Of a DNA stretch of 64,000 nucleotides, positions 7,820-16,073 are shown piece by piece. This DNA comes from DASSUW01 sp963835525. Its GTDB lineage: Bacteria; Actinomycetota; Thermoleophilia; Solirubrobacterales; Solirubrobacteraceae. The notes under the pieces are model-generated. The model was not told the DNA's origin. It searched no databases and worked only from the letters and a program-made list of their open reading frames with translations. How positions within the stretch are numbered: the first letter of the stretch is position 1; the number at the start of each line of letters is the position of its first letter. The position numbers and the translations under genes are program-made. The stretch lies in NCBI GenBank assembly GCA_963835525.1, contig CAWIFM010000008.1:496001-560000 (forward strand), given 5' to 3'.

Positions 7820-9127
7820 GTGAGGCGCCTCGCGGTCGACCTCACCCCGCTGCGGGAATCGCGCGAGCTGCGCCTGCTGTTCGTCGGCTGGGTCGTCTCG
7901 GGACTCGGCACGCAGGCCGCGCTCGTCGCGCTGCCCTACCAGGTCTACGTGCAGACCGGGTCGGAGCTGCTCGTCGGCCTGCTGGGCGCGGTCGAGCTGG
8001 TGCCCGTCATGGCGATGGCCCTGCTCGGCGGCGCCGTCGCCGACCGGTTCGACCGCCGCCGGCTGCTGCTCCTGGACCAGGGCGCCATCGTCCTGGTCGC
8101 CTCGGCGCTGGCCGTGTGCACGTTCGCGGGCTGGACCCCGGTGTGGGCGCTGTTCGTGCTCGCGGGCCTGCTGGCCGGCTTCGGCGCGGTGCAGAGCGTG
8201 GTCCGCACTTCGATGGTCCCCGGCCTGGCGGGGCCGGTGCTGCTGCGGCCCGCGCTCGCGCTCAACTTCGCCCTCACGCAGCTGACGATGGTCATCGGGC
8301 CGGCGGTGGGCGGCGTGATGATCAGCCTGCTCGGCGTCGGCGCCGCGTACACGGCCGACGCGCTGAGCTGCCTGGCGATGGTGGCCGCGGCCGCGGCCAT
8401 GCGCCCGCAGCCGCCCGAGCCCCATCCCGACCGGCCCGGCATCCGGCAGTCGATCGCCGAGGGGCTGGGATTCGTGCGCCGCACCAAGGCCCTCAAGGCC
8501 TCCTTCCTGACCGACCTGATGGCGATGACCTTCGGGATGCCCCGTGCGGTGTTCCCGGTGCTCGCCGTCAGCGTCTACGAGGCGGGCGCGGCCGGCACCG
8601 GGCTGCTGTACGCCTCGGTCGCCGCCGGCGGCACGGTGACCGCGCTCGCCAGCGGCTGGCTCGGCCACGCGCGCCGGCTCGGCCGGATCCTGCTCGTGGC
8701 CGTCGCGGTGTGGGGCGCCGCGGTGGCGCTGGCAGGCCTCGCCGGGTCGCTCCTTATCGCCGCCGCCCTGTTCGCCGTCGCGGGCGGGGCGGACAGCGTG
8801 AGCGCCGTGTGCCGGGCCACGATCACGCAGAGCATCACCCCCGACCGGCTGCGGGGCCGGATGTCGTCGGTCCACTCGCTCGTCGTGACGAGCGGCCCCC
8901 GGCTTGGAGACGTGCGCGCCGGCGCGGTGGCCGCGCTGGCCGGCGCCCGCTTCTCCGTGGTCTCCGGAGGCCTCGCCTGCATCGCCGGAACGTTCCTGAT
9001 CGCCCTGCGCTTCCCGGTGCTGGTCCGGTACGACGCGGACGAGTGGCTGGACGTTAAGGTCCCGATGGTCAACACGGATGAGGGGGTCGAGCATGTGTCT
9101 GCCGGGCACGGTCGAGGCGGTTCGTGA
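7820..9127 (+). CDS. MFS transporter, EntS-like exporter branch
   Basis: 435 aa with about twelve membrane segments, GTG start 9 bp after sufU. Residues 1-60 (SRELRLLFVGWVVSGLGTQAALVALPYQVY) and GAVADRFDRRRLLLLDQ match the MFS_3/EntS-type exporter family, whose members export siderophores or drugs. TPDRLRGRMSSVHSL near residue 340 is typical of the same branch. It may be read through from the suf operon, but a substrate cannot be assigned. Its last 35 bp overlap the start of the cyclase gene. Confidence 0.8.
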   Translation: MRRLAVDLTPLRESRELRLLFVGWVVSGLGTQAALVALPYQVYVQTGSELLVGLLGAVELVPVMAMALLGGAVADRFDRRRLLLLDQGAIVLVASALAVCTFAGWTPVWALFVLAGLLAGFGAVQSVVRTSMVPGLAGPVLLRPALALNFALTQLTMVIGPAVGGVMISLLGVGAAYTADALSCLAMVAAAAAMRPQPPEPHPDRPGIRQSIAEGLGFVRRTKALKASFLTDLMAMTFGMPRAVFPVLAVSVYEAGAAGTGLLYASVAAGGTVTALASGWLGHARRLGRILLVAVAVWGAAVALAGLAGSLLIAAALFAVAGGADSVSAVCRATITQSITPDRLRGRMSSVHSLVVTSGPRLGDVRAGAVAALAGARFSVVSGGLACIAGTFLIALRFPVLVRYDADEWLDVKVPMVNTDEGVEHVSAGHGRGGS

Positions 9128-9920
9128 GCAGCAGCCGCAGCTCTCGCGGCGCACGGTGCTGGCCGGTGGCGGCGCCGCCGCGCTGGCGGCGCTGCTGCCG
9201 GGCGAGGCACTGGCTCACAAGCGGCGCCGGGGCAAGCGGCGCGGCAGGGTCGTCGACCTGACGCACACCTTCACGGCCGGCTTCCCGGTCTACACCGGCA
9301 ACGCGCCGACCCGGCGGACGCTGGCCAGCATCGTCCCGGACGGCTTCTACAAGCAGGAGTGGACGTTCGACGAGCACTCCGGCACGCACATGGACGCCCC
9401 CGGGCACTTCACGGCCGGCGGCCGCCTGACGCCCGACCTGAAGGCGAGCGAGCTGATCCTGCCGATCGTGGTGATCGACATCGCCAAGCGGGCGGCGTCC
9501 GACCCGGACACGGTGGTCAACGCGCAGGACCTGCGGCGCTTCGAGAACAAGCACGGCCGGATCCCGCACGGCGCGCTGGTGGCGATGGACTCCGGGTGGG
9601 CCAAGAAGGTCGGCGACGACGCGGCCTTCAAGGGCGGCCCGGCGGGCGCCTACCACTTCCCCGGCTTCGGCGACGAGGCGATCGAGTTCCTGCTCGAGCG
9701 GCGCAAGGCGGCGGCCATCGGCGTCGACACGCTGAGCCTCGACAACGGACCGTCGAGCACGTTCTCGGTCCACGTCGAGTGGCTGGGAGCGGACAACTTC
9801 GGGCTCGAGAACCTGAACAACCTCGACAAGCTGCCGGCCCACGGCGCGACCGCCATCGTCGGCGTGATCCCGTGGCAGGACGGCTCAGGCGGCCCGGCGA
9901 GGGTGCTCGCCACCTACTAG
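9093..9920 (+). CDS. Tat-exported cyclase-family (kynurenine formamidase-like) hydrolase
   Basis: 275 aa. The N-terminus carries a twin-arginine signal, SRRTVLAGGGAAALAALL (residues 18-35), so the protein is probably exported folded. The metal-binding motif of the cyclase/KynB family is present as HSGTHMDAPGHF (His95, His99, Asp101, His105). Family members hydrolyse amide or ester bonds with Mn or Zn; the substrate here is unknown. ATG 9093 was chosen because MCLPGTVEAVRE leads directly into the Tat motif. The gene overlaps the upstream MFS by 35 bp and abuts the next gene. Confidence 0.85.
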   Translation: MCLPGTVEAVREQQPQLSRRTVLAGGGAAALAALLPGEALAHKRRRGKRRGRVVDLTHTFTAGFPVYTGNAPTRRTLASIVPDGFYKQEWTFDEHSGTHMDAPGHFTAGGRLTPDLKASELILPIVVIDIAKRAASDPDTVVNAQDLRRFENKHGRIPHGALVAMDSGWAKKVGDDAAFKGGPAGAYHFPGFGDEAIEFLLERRKAAAIGVDTLSLDNGPSSTFSVHVEWLGADNFGLENLNNLDKLPAHGATAIVGVIPWQDGSGGPARVLATY

Positions 9921-10552
9921 TGGACGAGCTGGCGGACGGCCTGTGGCGCTGGACGGCGCGCCACGGCGAATGGCATCCGGGCGAATGGGGCGCGCAGGTC
10001 GCCTCGTTCGCCCTGGACGCCGGCGACGTCCTGCTGCTCGTCGACCCGCTGGTGCCGGACGAGGACTTCCTCGATCCGCTGGTCAGCGGGCCGGTGGCGA
10101 TCCTCATCACGATCCCGTACCACACGCGCAGCGCCGAGCCGCTGAGCGAGCGCTACGGCGCGAAGATCTACGGCCACCCCGCCGTGGCCAAACGCCTGCG
10201 CAAGGCGTCCGTCGAGCCGATCGACGGCGAGCTGCCGGGCGGCGCCCGCGCCTTCCCGATCGGCAAGCCGCGCCGGCACGAGACGCCGATCCACCTGCCC
10301 TCGCACGAGGCGCTCGTGTTCGGCGATGCCATCGTCACCACGCCGGAGGGCAAGCTGCGGATGTGGCACTTCGACCCGGTCGACGAAGCGCGGACGCGCT
10401 GGTACCGCGAGCGCTTCGTGCCGACGCTCCAACCGCTTCGCGAGCTGTCGCTGCGGCGCATCCTCGTCACGCACGGCGAGCCGGTGCTGAGCGACGGCTC
10501 AGCCGCGCTGGAGGCGGCGCTCGAGGCGCCGCCCTGGTACCGCCACGGCTAG
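9920..10552 (+). CDS. Metallo-beta-lactamase-fold-like protein lacking the metal motif
   Basis: 210 aa, GTG start overlapping the cyclase stop by one base. The layout resembles beta-lactamase-fold proteins: ALDAGDVLLLVDPLVPDE, then ITIPYHTRSAEPL where HxHxDH would be expected, then LPSHEALVFGDAIV and a C-terminal RILVTHGEPVL. The canonical HxHxDH zinc motif is absent, so hydrolase activity is doubtful and a binding or structural role is possible. Identity is by pattern only. Its stop shares the palindrome CTAG with the convergent HhH gene. Confidence 0.6.
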   Translation: MDELADGLWRWTARHGEWHPGEWGAQVASFALDAGDVLLLVDPLVPDEDFLDPLVSGPVAILITIPYHTRSAEPLSERYGAKIYGHPAVAKRLRKASVEPIDGELPGGARAFPIGKPRRHETPIHLPSHEALVFGDAIVTTPEGKLRMWHFDPVDEARTRWYRERFVPTLQPLRELSLRRILVTHGEPVLSDGSAALEAALEAPPWYRHG

Positions 10553-11094
10553 GCCGGCGCCTTCGACCACTCGGCCTTGTGCACGCGCTTGGCCGCCTGG
10601 TAGTCGGCCAGCGCCTGCGCCGAGTCGACGTCGCCGAGCGTCGGGTGCCACGGCACCAGCTCCTGCGCGACCTCGACGCCGAAGCGCTTGGCCAGCACGG
10701 AGCCGAGCGCCTTGATCTTCATCTCGCCGAAGCCCGGCAGGGCGGCGAGGTTCGCGCGCAGCTCCCCGGCGTCCGACGCGTCGGTCCACACCCGCGCAGC
10801 GTCGCCGTCGTAGGTGTCGCGCACGTACACGGCCAGCTCGTGGACCCGCTTGGCCATGTTGGCGGGGAAGCGGTGGACGGCCGGGCGCTCGCGGAACACG
10901 GGCTCGAGGTCGGCCGCCGCCAGCGTGGCCGCGTCGAGCGACCCGAGCCGCTCCTTGATGGCGAGCGGGCCGGAGAAGGCCTTCTGGACGGAGACCTGCT
11001 GGTCGAGCACGAAGCCGACGAGCAGGGCCATCGGGTCCGTCGCGATCAGCGCGTTGGCGTCGTCGGATTCGGTGAAGTAGAGGCGATCGGGCAC
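10549..11094 (-). CDS. HhH-GPD-type DNA repair-like protein (TIGR03252 type)
   Basis: 181 aa from GTG 11094, just before VPDRLYFTESDDANALI. MALLVGFVLDQQVSVQKAFSG and LAALPGFGEMKIKALGSVL resemble the helix-hairpin-helix region of the uncharacterised actinobacterial HhH-GPD family. Real DNA glycosylases of this fold have a catalytic Asp or Lys after the hairpin, and I cannot place one with certainty, so glycosylase activity is not claimed. An upstream ATG would add 47 residues of unconvincing sequence that run through the promoter region. Confidence 0.75.
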   Translation of the reverse strand: MPDRLYFTESDDANALIATDPMALLVGFVLDQQVSVQKAFSGPLAIKERLGSLDAATLAAADLEPVFRERPAVHRFPANMAKRVHELAVYVRDTYDGDAARVWTDASDAGELRANLAALPGFGEMKIKALGSVLAKRFGVEVAQELVPWHPTLGDVDSAQALADYQAAKRVHKAEWSKAPA

Positions 11095-11164
11095 GACCCG
11101 ATCGTATCCAGCCGGTGAAGGCGGTAGGACTCGCCGGGAGGCTAGCGTCGTACCGTAGAAGGGG

Positions 11165-11914
11165 ATGTCGTACGTCGACCTGCACTGCCACCTGCTCCCC
11201 GGCCTCGACGACGGGGCGGCCACGATGGCGGCCACGCTCGCTCACGCGGCCCGGCTGGAGGCGGCCGGCGTGCGCGACGTCGCGTGCACCCCGCACGTCA
11301 AGCGCACCGACTTCCCGCGCATCGACCTGATCACCCTGGAGCGGCAGCGCGACGAGGCGCAGCGCCTGATCGCGGGCCGCGGGATCGACGTGCGCCTGCA
11401 CGGTGGCGGCGAGCTGGGGCACGACGACGCGCTGCTGCTCGCTCCGGACGAGCTCGAGCTGATCGCGCAGGGCCCCGGGCGCGCGCGCTGGCTGCTGCTC
11501 GAGTGCCCGTTCGAGGGCATCGAGGACGACTTCATCGACGCCGCCGAGCGCCTCTGGGAGCTCGGCTACGACCTGCTGCTCGCCCACCCGGAGCGCGCCG
11601 CGCCGGTGCGCGGCGCCGACGGGAGGCTGCTCGGCCTGGTCGATCGGGGCGCGCTGCTGCAGGTCAACGCCACCTCGCTGCTCGGCCGCCACGGGGCGCG
11701 GGCGCGCGCCGTCGCCGAGCGGCTGCTCGGCGACGGCCTCGTGTGGTGCCTGGCCTCGGACGGCCATCCGGGCACGCGCGACGACACGCTCGACCGCGGC
11801 TTCCAAGCGCTTGTCGCGGGCGGCGCGAGCGAGCGCCTGGCGGCGCTGCTCACGCAGGACAATCCGCGCCTGCTGCTCGAGCAGGGCGCCGCGCCGCTCT
11901 CGCTAGCGGCTTGA
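11165..11914 (+). CDS. PHP-domain protein, CpsB/CapC (YwqE)-type tyrosine phosphatase
   Basis: 249 aa. It starts with the PHP metal motif YVDLHCHLLPGLDDGA (residues 3-18), followed by ACTPHVKRT near 40, the DLLLAHPERA strand near 140 and LASDGHPGTRDD near 195, all metal-binding elements of the CpsB/YwqE Mn-dependent phosphatase group. These enzymes dephosphorylate tyrosine kinases of capsule synthesis, but no capsule genes are nearby, so the substrate is open. AAGGGG sits just before the ATG. The final 12 bp overlap the convergent VOC gene. Confidence 0.82.
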   Translation: MSYVDLHCHLLPGLDDGAATMAATLAHAARLEAAGVRDVACTPHVKRTDFPRIDLITLERQRDEAQRLIAGRGIDVRLHGGGELGHDDALLLAPDELELIAQGPGRARWLLLECPFEGIEDDFIDAAERLWELGYDLLLAHPERAAPVRGADGRLLGLVDRGALLQVNATSLLGRHGARARAVAERLLGDGLVWCLASDGHPGTRDDTLDRGFQALVAGGASERLAALLTQDNPRLLLEQGAAPLSLAA

Positions 11915-12754
11915 GTCGTAGTAGCTGATCGTGAACTGCGCGCCCTGCGGGTCCTTGACCTGGGCGACGCGCACGGGCCCGGCGTCGAAGGGCGCTGCGA
12001 GGATCTCGCCGCCCAGCTCGACCGCCCGCGCGGCGCTCGCGTCGGTGTCGTCGACGGCGAAGGTGACGTTCCAGCGCGACGGGCCGTCGTTCTCGATCAG
12101 CCAGCCGATGCAGTCGGTGAAGCCCTCGGGCGCGCCGGCCTCCTCGTGCATCCTGCGCAGGCCGGGCGTGCGCGCCTCCAGCGAGTCGCCGTAGCCGCCC
12201 TGCGTCCACATGATCCCGGAGGCCTCGCCGAACGAGACGGGCCTCGCCTCCCACCCGAACAGGGCGCGGTAGAACGGCTCGGCGAGGCTCGGGTCGGGCG
12301 TGTAGAGGTCGCTCCAGTTCCACGTGCCGCCGGCGTTGACGAGCTGGGCGCCGTGGTACTGCCTGGACTCCCAGGTGCAGAACGTCGCGCCGGTCGGGTC
12401 GCAGATCACCGACATGCGGCCGGCGTCGTTGGTGACGTCCATCGGCGGCATGAGCACGTGGGCCCCGAGCTGCAGCGCGTCGGCGGTCGCCTGGTCGGCG
12501 CTCGCGACCTCGATGTAGGTGTTCCAGGCCGGCTGGCTGTCGGGCAGCAGCGACAGGCCGGCGACGTCGAGGCCGTCGAGCTTCGCCAGCCAGTAGCGGC
12601 CGGGCACGATCTCGTCGAACTCCCAGCCGAAGAGCCCGCCGTAGAAGCGCTGGGCGGCTTCGGCGTCGCGCTGTGAGGTGTCGATGAAGGAGGGGACGCC
12701 GGCGGGGTAGCCGTCGCGGGGGAGCACGGTGGCGCCTTCTGCGTTCTCTGACAT
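11903..12754 (-). CDS. Two-domain VOC (glyoxalase/bleomycin-resistance fold) protein
   Basis: 283 aa made of two similar halves. The first begins GVPSFIDTSQRDAEAAQRFY and the second NWSDLYTPDPSLAEPFY, each with FYxxLFGWE, so the protein is an internal duplication of the VOC fold. The arrangement matches the Cfp30B-like family of actinobacteria, which has no settled function. Metal-ligand positions are not obvious. It diverges from the WYL regulator across 42 bp, so that regulator may control it (inference). Confidence 0.82.
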   Translation of the reverse strand: MSENAEGATVLPRDGYPAGVPSFIDTSQRDAEAAQRFYGGLFGWEFDEIVPGRYWLAKLDGLDVAGLSLLPDSQPAWNTYIEVASADQATADALQLGAHVLMPPMDVTNDAGRMSVICDPTGATFCTWESRQYHGAQLVNAGGTWNWSDLYTPDPSLAEPFYRALFGWEARPVSFGEASGIMWTQGGYGDSLEARTPGLRRMHEEAGAPEGFTDCIGWLIENDGPSRWNVTFAVDDTDASAARAVELGGEILAAPFDAGPVRVAQVKDPQGAQFTISYYDSSR

Positions 12755-12796
12755 TGCCGGCAGGCTACGGGCGGTTTAGGTCAATATCTGTCCTCG

Positions 12797-13801
12797 ATGC
12801 GATCGAGCCGTCTGCTGACCCTGCTCTCGCTCCTTCAGGCCCGTCGCGACTGGCCCGGCGGCGAGCTGGCCGAGCGGCTCGAGGTGTCGCGACGCACGAT
12901 CCGCCGGGACGTCGAGCGCCTGCGCGAGCTCGGCTATCCGGTCGAGTCGCTGACCGGGCCGGCGGGCGGCTACCGGCTGGCGGCGGGCACGGCGATGCCG
13001 CCGCTGCTGCTCGACGACGACGAGGCGATCGCCATCGCCGTCGGCCTGCGCACCGCGGCGCGCGCTTCCGTGACCGGGATCGAGGAGACCTCGGTACGGG
13101 CGCTGGTCAAGCTCGAGCAGGTGCTGCCGGCGCACCTGCGCCGCCGTGTCTCCGCGCTCGCCGCCACGACGATGTCGCTGCCGCCCGAGGGCCCGACCGT
13201 CGACCCCCAGACGCTGACCGTGCTGGCCGGCGGCTGCCGCGACCGCGAGTGCGTGCGCTTCGGCTACACCGCCCGCGACGGCGAGTTCGGACGCCGCGAG
13301 GTCGAGCCGCACGCGCTGGTCAACCGCGGCCGCCGCTGGTACCTCGTCTGCTGGGACCGCGGCCGCGACGACTGGCGCACCTTCCGCGTCGACCGCATCA
13401 CCGAGCCCGCGGGGATCGGCACGCGCTTCACGCCGCGGAAGCTGCCGGGCGGGGACGCGGCGGAGTTCGTGCAGCAGCGCTTCTCGGCGTTGCCGAGCCG
13501 CTACGAGGCGCGCCTCACCCTCCACGCGCCGGCCGGCACGGTCCGCATGCCGGCCGGCTGGGGGACGATCGAGCCGCTCGACGAGCACACCTGCGAGTTC
13601 CGCAGTGGCGACGACAACCTCGAGTGGCTCGCGATGCGCGTGGCCATGCTCGGCGTCGACTTCGAGCTCCACGAGCCGCCCGAGCTGGCCGCGGAGCTCG
13701 AGAAGCTGTCGGCCCGGCTCGCTACTGGAGCACGACCACGATCACGCCGATCAGGAGCAGCTTCAGCAGCCAGTCGCCGGCGTGGAGGGCGGCGAGCCTG
13801 A
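12797..13801 (+). CDS. HTH/WYL-domain (YafY-type) transcriptional regulator
   Basis: 334 aa as read. Residues 1-55 are a DeoR-like winged helix (WPGGELAERLEVSRRTIRRDVERLREL). The middle holds the WYL core, RRWYLVCWDRGRDDWRTFRVDRI. Conserved sequence appears to end near ELEKLSARLA (about residue 310). The last 25 residues are Arg/Ser/Ala-rich and lie antisense to the DUF1761 gene, giving an 80-bp convergent overlap, so the tail may come from a lost stop codon. WYL proteins sense nucleic-acid or small ligands. The probable target is the divergent VOC gene or the gene itself. Confidence 0.85.
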   Translation: MRSSRLLTLLSLLQARRDWPGGELAERLEVSRRTIRRDVERLRELGYPVESLTGPAGGYRLAAGTAMPPLLLDDDEAIAIAVGLRTAARASVTGIEETSVRALVKLEQVLPAHLRRRVSALAATTMSLPPEGPTVDPQTLTVLAGGCRDRECVRFGYTARDGEFGRREVEPHALVNRGRRWYLVCWDRGRDDWRTFRVDRITEPAGIGTRFTPRKLPGGDAAEFVQQRFSALPSRYEARLTLHAPAGTVRMPAGWGTIEPLDEHTCEFRSGDDNLEWLAMRVAMLGVDFELHEPPELAAELEKLSARLATGARPRSRRSGAASAASRRRGGRRA

Positions 13802-14069
13802 CGGGCGTGTTCTCGTGGATGACGGCGCCCGTCCAGAGCACGAACGGGAAGCCGATCCACAGCACGAGCCCGAGCAGCAGGCCGCCTGCCCACTCGTCGA
13901 TGTCGATCTGCGAGGCGAGACCGGCCACCACGGCGGCGAGGACCAGGCAGCGCAGGACCTCGACTGCGAGCTTCCACGGCGGCATCTGCTCGTCCGCGTC
14001 CGGGCCGAGCACGGTGTAGTAGGCGCCGCCGGAGATGAAGGCGGCGACCGTCGCGACGGCGATGCTCAT
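13722..14069 (-). CDS. DUF1761-like small membrane protein
   Basis: 115 aa with four hydrophobic segments. The start IAVATVAAFISGGAYYTVLG and the later LGLVLWIGFPFVLWTGAVIHENTPVR (residues 70-95) are the pattern of DUF1761 integral membrane proteins of unknown function. ATG 14069 overlaps the stop of the SRPBCC gene as ATGA, so the pair is co-translated. The 3' end overlaps the WYL gene on the other strand by 80 bp. Confidence 0.72.
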   Translation of the reverse strand: MSIAVATVAAFISGGAYYTVLGPDADEQMPPWKLAVEVLRCLVLAAVVAGLASQIDIDEWAGGLLLGLVLWIGFPFVLWTGAVIHENTPVRLAALHAGDWLLKLLLIGVIVVVLQ

Positions 14070-14677
14070 GACGCGAGGCTGCTCAGCCGCTCGCGCCAGA
14101 AGGCCTTCATGCGCTCGGCCTCGTCCGGGTCGTCCAGCCGCCGGTGCTCGACCGACACCGTGCTGCTCGCCTCGCCCTTCGCCACGAAGGTGGCGTTCAC
14201 GCGGCTCTCCCCGCCGGCCCAGTCGAAGCGCGCCGACTTCGGCCTGGTGGACGTGCGCTCGCGCAGCTCGCCCTGCTCGAGGAACGCGTCGAAGAGCTGC
14301 TCGACCGGCACGGGCAGGGTCTTCGTGGCGGTGACCGCGAAGCCGTCGTCGTGCTGGCCGGGGAGGCGGCCGCCGCGGGTGCGCTCGTAGCTCATCGTGA
14401 TCGCCTGGGCGTTCCACGCCAGCGGGTCGATGTCGAGCTCGGCCGCGATGCGGCGGGCGATCTCCCGGTGCGTGAGCTCGCCCCACGTGTCGAGCAGGTC
14501 GAACCACTCCTCCCAGCCGCGGCCGGTCCGCTCGCGGATCCGCTCGTCGGACGTGGCCAGCCACGCCCCGTCCGGCTCCTCCGCGGCGAGCAGCATCGCG
14601 CGCGCCGCGGTGTAGCTCTCGCCGGTCTTCTCCATCCTCGCTCGCACGAGGCGCTTGAAGGACTTCTGCCTGGTCAT
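14066..14677 (-). CDS. DUF4287-like plus SRPBCC-domain protein
   Basis: 203 aa from ATG 14677, preceded by AAGG. Residues 1-80 (MTRQKSFKRLVRARMEKTG, then SDERIRERTGRGWEEWFDLL) match a DUF4287-like module. Residues 95-200 look like an SRPBCC/AHSA1 lipid-binding-type domain: VTATKTLPVPVEQLFDAF, SARFDWAGGESRVNATF and KAFWRERLSSL. The function is unknown; such fusions are frequent in actinobacteria. An upstream ATG at 14722 would add 15 unconserved residues. It is coupled to the DUF1761 protein downstream. Confidence 0.78.
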   Translation of the reverse strand: MTRQKSFKRLVRARMEKTGESYTAARAMLLAAEEPDGAWLATSDERIRERTGRGWEEWFDLLDTWGELTHREIARRIAAELDIDPLAWNAQAITMSYERTRGGRLPGQHDDGFAVTATKTLPVPVEQLFDAFLEQGELRERTSTRPKSARFDWAGGESRVNATFVAKGEASSTVSVEHRRLDDPDEAERMKAFWRERLSSLAS

Positions 14678-14760
14678 CGGGATGCACCTTTCGACTGGCG
14701 CGGCTCCGCGACTCACGCTCACGACGCCCCGCCGGAAAGGGCTGCACTGACCGGCGTCCC

Positions 14761-14779
14761 GGGGTCTGGAGACCCCTTT
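14761..14779. other. Small perfect hairpin with T run
   Basis: GGGGTC-TGGA-GACCCC is followed by TTT on the plus strand. The stem is short, and no plus-strand gene ends nearby, since the previous one stops at 13801. It could stop antisense transcription or be a leader element of the gene starting at 14863. The rest of the 185-bp gap from 14678 to 14862 shows nothing else I recognise. Confidence 0.3.
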
Positions 14780-14862
14780 GCCCCCGCTGGGCCGGCGGCG
14801 TGAGCACCGGAATCGGAGGTTGGGCGTGGGACGAAGCCTGCCGGGAGAATATCGTCCGCTAC

Positions 14863-15315
14863 ATGCGACCGCCAGTACCGCCGTTCACCGAGGAGACCGC
14901 GCGCCAGAAGGTCCAGGCGGCCGAGGACGCGTGGAACACGCGCGACCCCGAGCGGGTCGCGGGCGCCTACACCGAGGACTCGCAGTGGCGCAACCGCGAC
15001 GAGTTCCTCGACGGCCGCGCCGAGATCGTCGAGTTCCTGGAGCGCAAGTGGGCGCGCGAGCTCGACTACGCGCTGCGCAAGGACCTGTGGGCGTTCAGCG
15101 GCAACCGCATCGCCGTCCGCTTCCAGTACGAGAGCTGCGACGAGTCCGGCCGGTGGTGGCGCAGCTACGGCAACGAGCAGTGGGAGTTCGACGACGAGGG
15201 CTACATGCGCCGGCGCGAGGCGAGCATCAACGACGTCGCCATCGACGAGTCCGAGCGGCGGATCTTCGGGCCGCGCCCCGAGGAGGAGCGCGGCGCCTCG
15301 ATCCCGCTCCGCTAG
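14863..15315 (+). CDS. DUF1348 (NTF2-like) protein
   Basis: 150 aa from ATG 14863, which begins MRPPVPPFTEETARQKVQAA. This matches the usual N-terminus of the family, so the longer frame from 14800 was not used. AEDAWNTRDPERVAGAYTED, QWRNRDEFLDGRAEIVEFL and RFQYESCDESGRWWRSYG are DUF1348 signatures on an NTF2-like cone fold. No enzymatic function is established for the family. The gene converges on the L,D-transpeptidase with a 4-bp overlap of stops. Confidence 0.85.
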   Translation: MRPPVPPFTEETARQKVQAAEDAWNTRDPERVAGAYTEDSQWRNRDEFLDGRAEIVEFLERKWARELDYALRKDLWAFSGNRIAVRFQYESCDESGRWWRSYGNEQWEFDDEGYMRRREASINDVAIDESERRIFGPRPEEERGASIPLR

Positions 15316-16073
15316 CCGCGGATCCGGACCGGCGTGCCCGGCGGCGCGTGCCGGGCGAGCCAGGTGACGGCGCGGCTCGTGATGCGGATGCAGCCGTGCG
15401 AGCGTGCGCTCCCGAGCGGGTCGCTCAGGCTGGCGCCCTCGCGGCCGTGGATGGCGACGCGGCCCGGCCCGCCGCCGAAGCTCTCGAGCACGTCCGACAT
15501 CGCGGTCAGCGCGAGCGACCACGGGCCGAGGAAGCCGCCCGGATCGGGCTGGCGGTTGCGCTCGTAGATCGCGGCCAGGCCGCGCGGGGTCGGAGTCCCC
15601 GGCGCGCCGATCACCGCGCGGAAGCGCCGGACCGGCCGGCCGTCGCGGTAGACGGTCAGCCGCCGTGTGCCGAGCCGCAGCTCGGCCCGGTAGCGCGTGC
15701 GGCCGAGCACCACCTTGTCGCGCGCGATCCAGCCGGTCGCCCCGACCGGGCGGATCGGGAGCAGCACCTTCAGCCATTCCCGCCCGTCACGGACCGCGCG
15801 GTCGACCACGAGCAGCGTCTGGGCGTGGCCGGACCAAGCGGTGACCGTCGCGACGTGCGCGATGCGCCGGCCGCGGCCCGGACGTGCGCGGGCCGTCGTC
15901 GCGACGACGATCCGCGCCGTGGTGGCCGCGGGCTCGCCGCGGACGGCCGGCCCGGCCGACCCGGGCTCGGCGGAGGCGGGCGCCGCGACGATCGCCGTCA
16001 ACAGTGCGACGGCGATCGCCACGACGCGCCGCTCAGCCGGTGACGCCACCGGCCGGGTCAGCGTTCCCGCCAT
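15312..16073 (-). CDS. Secreted L,D-transpeptidase (YkuD domain)
   Basis: 253 aa from ATG 16073; GTG 16049 is an alternative start. A hydrophobic signal segment VVAIAVALLTAIVAAPASA is followed by an SH3-like region and the YkuD catalytic domain with GVIGAPGTPTPRG-type strands. The active-site motif is complete: IHGREGASLSDPLG then SARSHGCIRI, with the catalytic Cys in SHGC. It should form 3-3 crosslinks in peptidoglycan or attach proteins outside the membrane. Its start lies 41 bp inside the 3' end of the large secreted protein gene, so the two are probably co-transcribed. Confidence 0.86.
   Translation of the reverse strand: MAGTLTRPVASPAERRVVAIAVALLTAIVAAPASAEPGSAGPAVRGEPAATTARIVVATTARARPGRGRRIAHVATVTAWSGHAQTLLVVDRAVRDGREWLKVLLPIRPVGATGWIARDKVVLGRTRYRAELRLGTRRLTVYRDGRPVRRFRAVIGAPGTPTPRGLAAIYERNRQPDPGGFLGPWSLALTAMSDVLESFGGGPGRVAIHGREGASLSDPLGSARSHGCIRITSRAVTWLARHAPPGTPVRIRG

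Noticed and set aside
7115..9154. Very long open frame on the minus strand opposite sufS-sufU-MFS
   Set aside because: Composition is Arg/Ala/Gly/His-rich with no domain pattern, and the plus strand carries unmistakable conserved genes. It is a by-product of high GC at third positions.
14800..14862. Upstream start for the DUF1348 protein
   Set aside because: The added residues do not match the family N-terminus, which begins at MRPPVPPFTEET.
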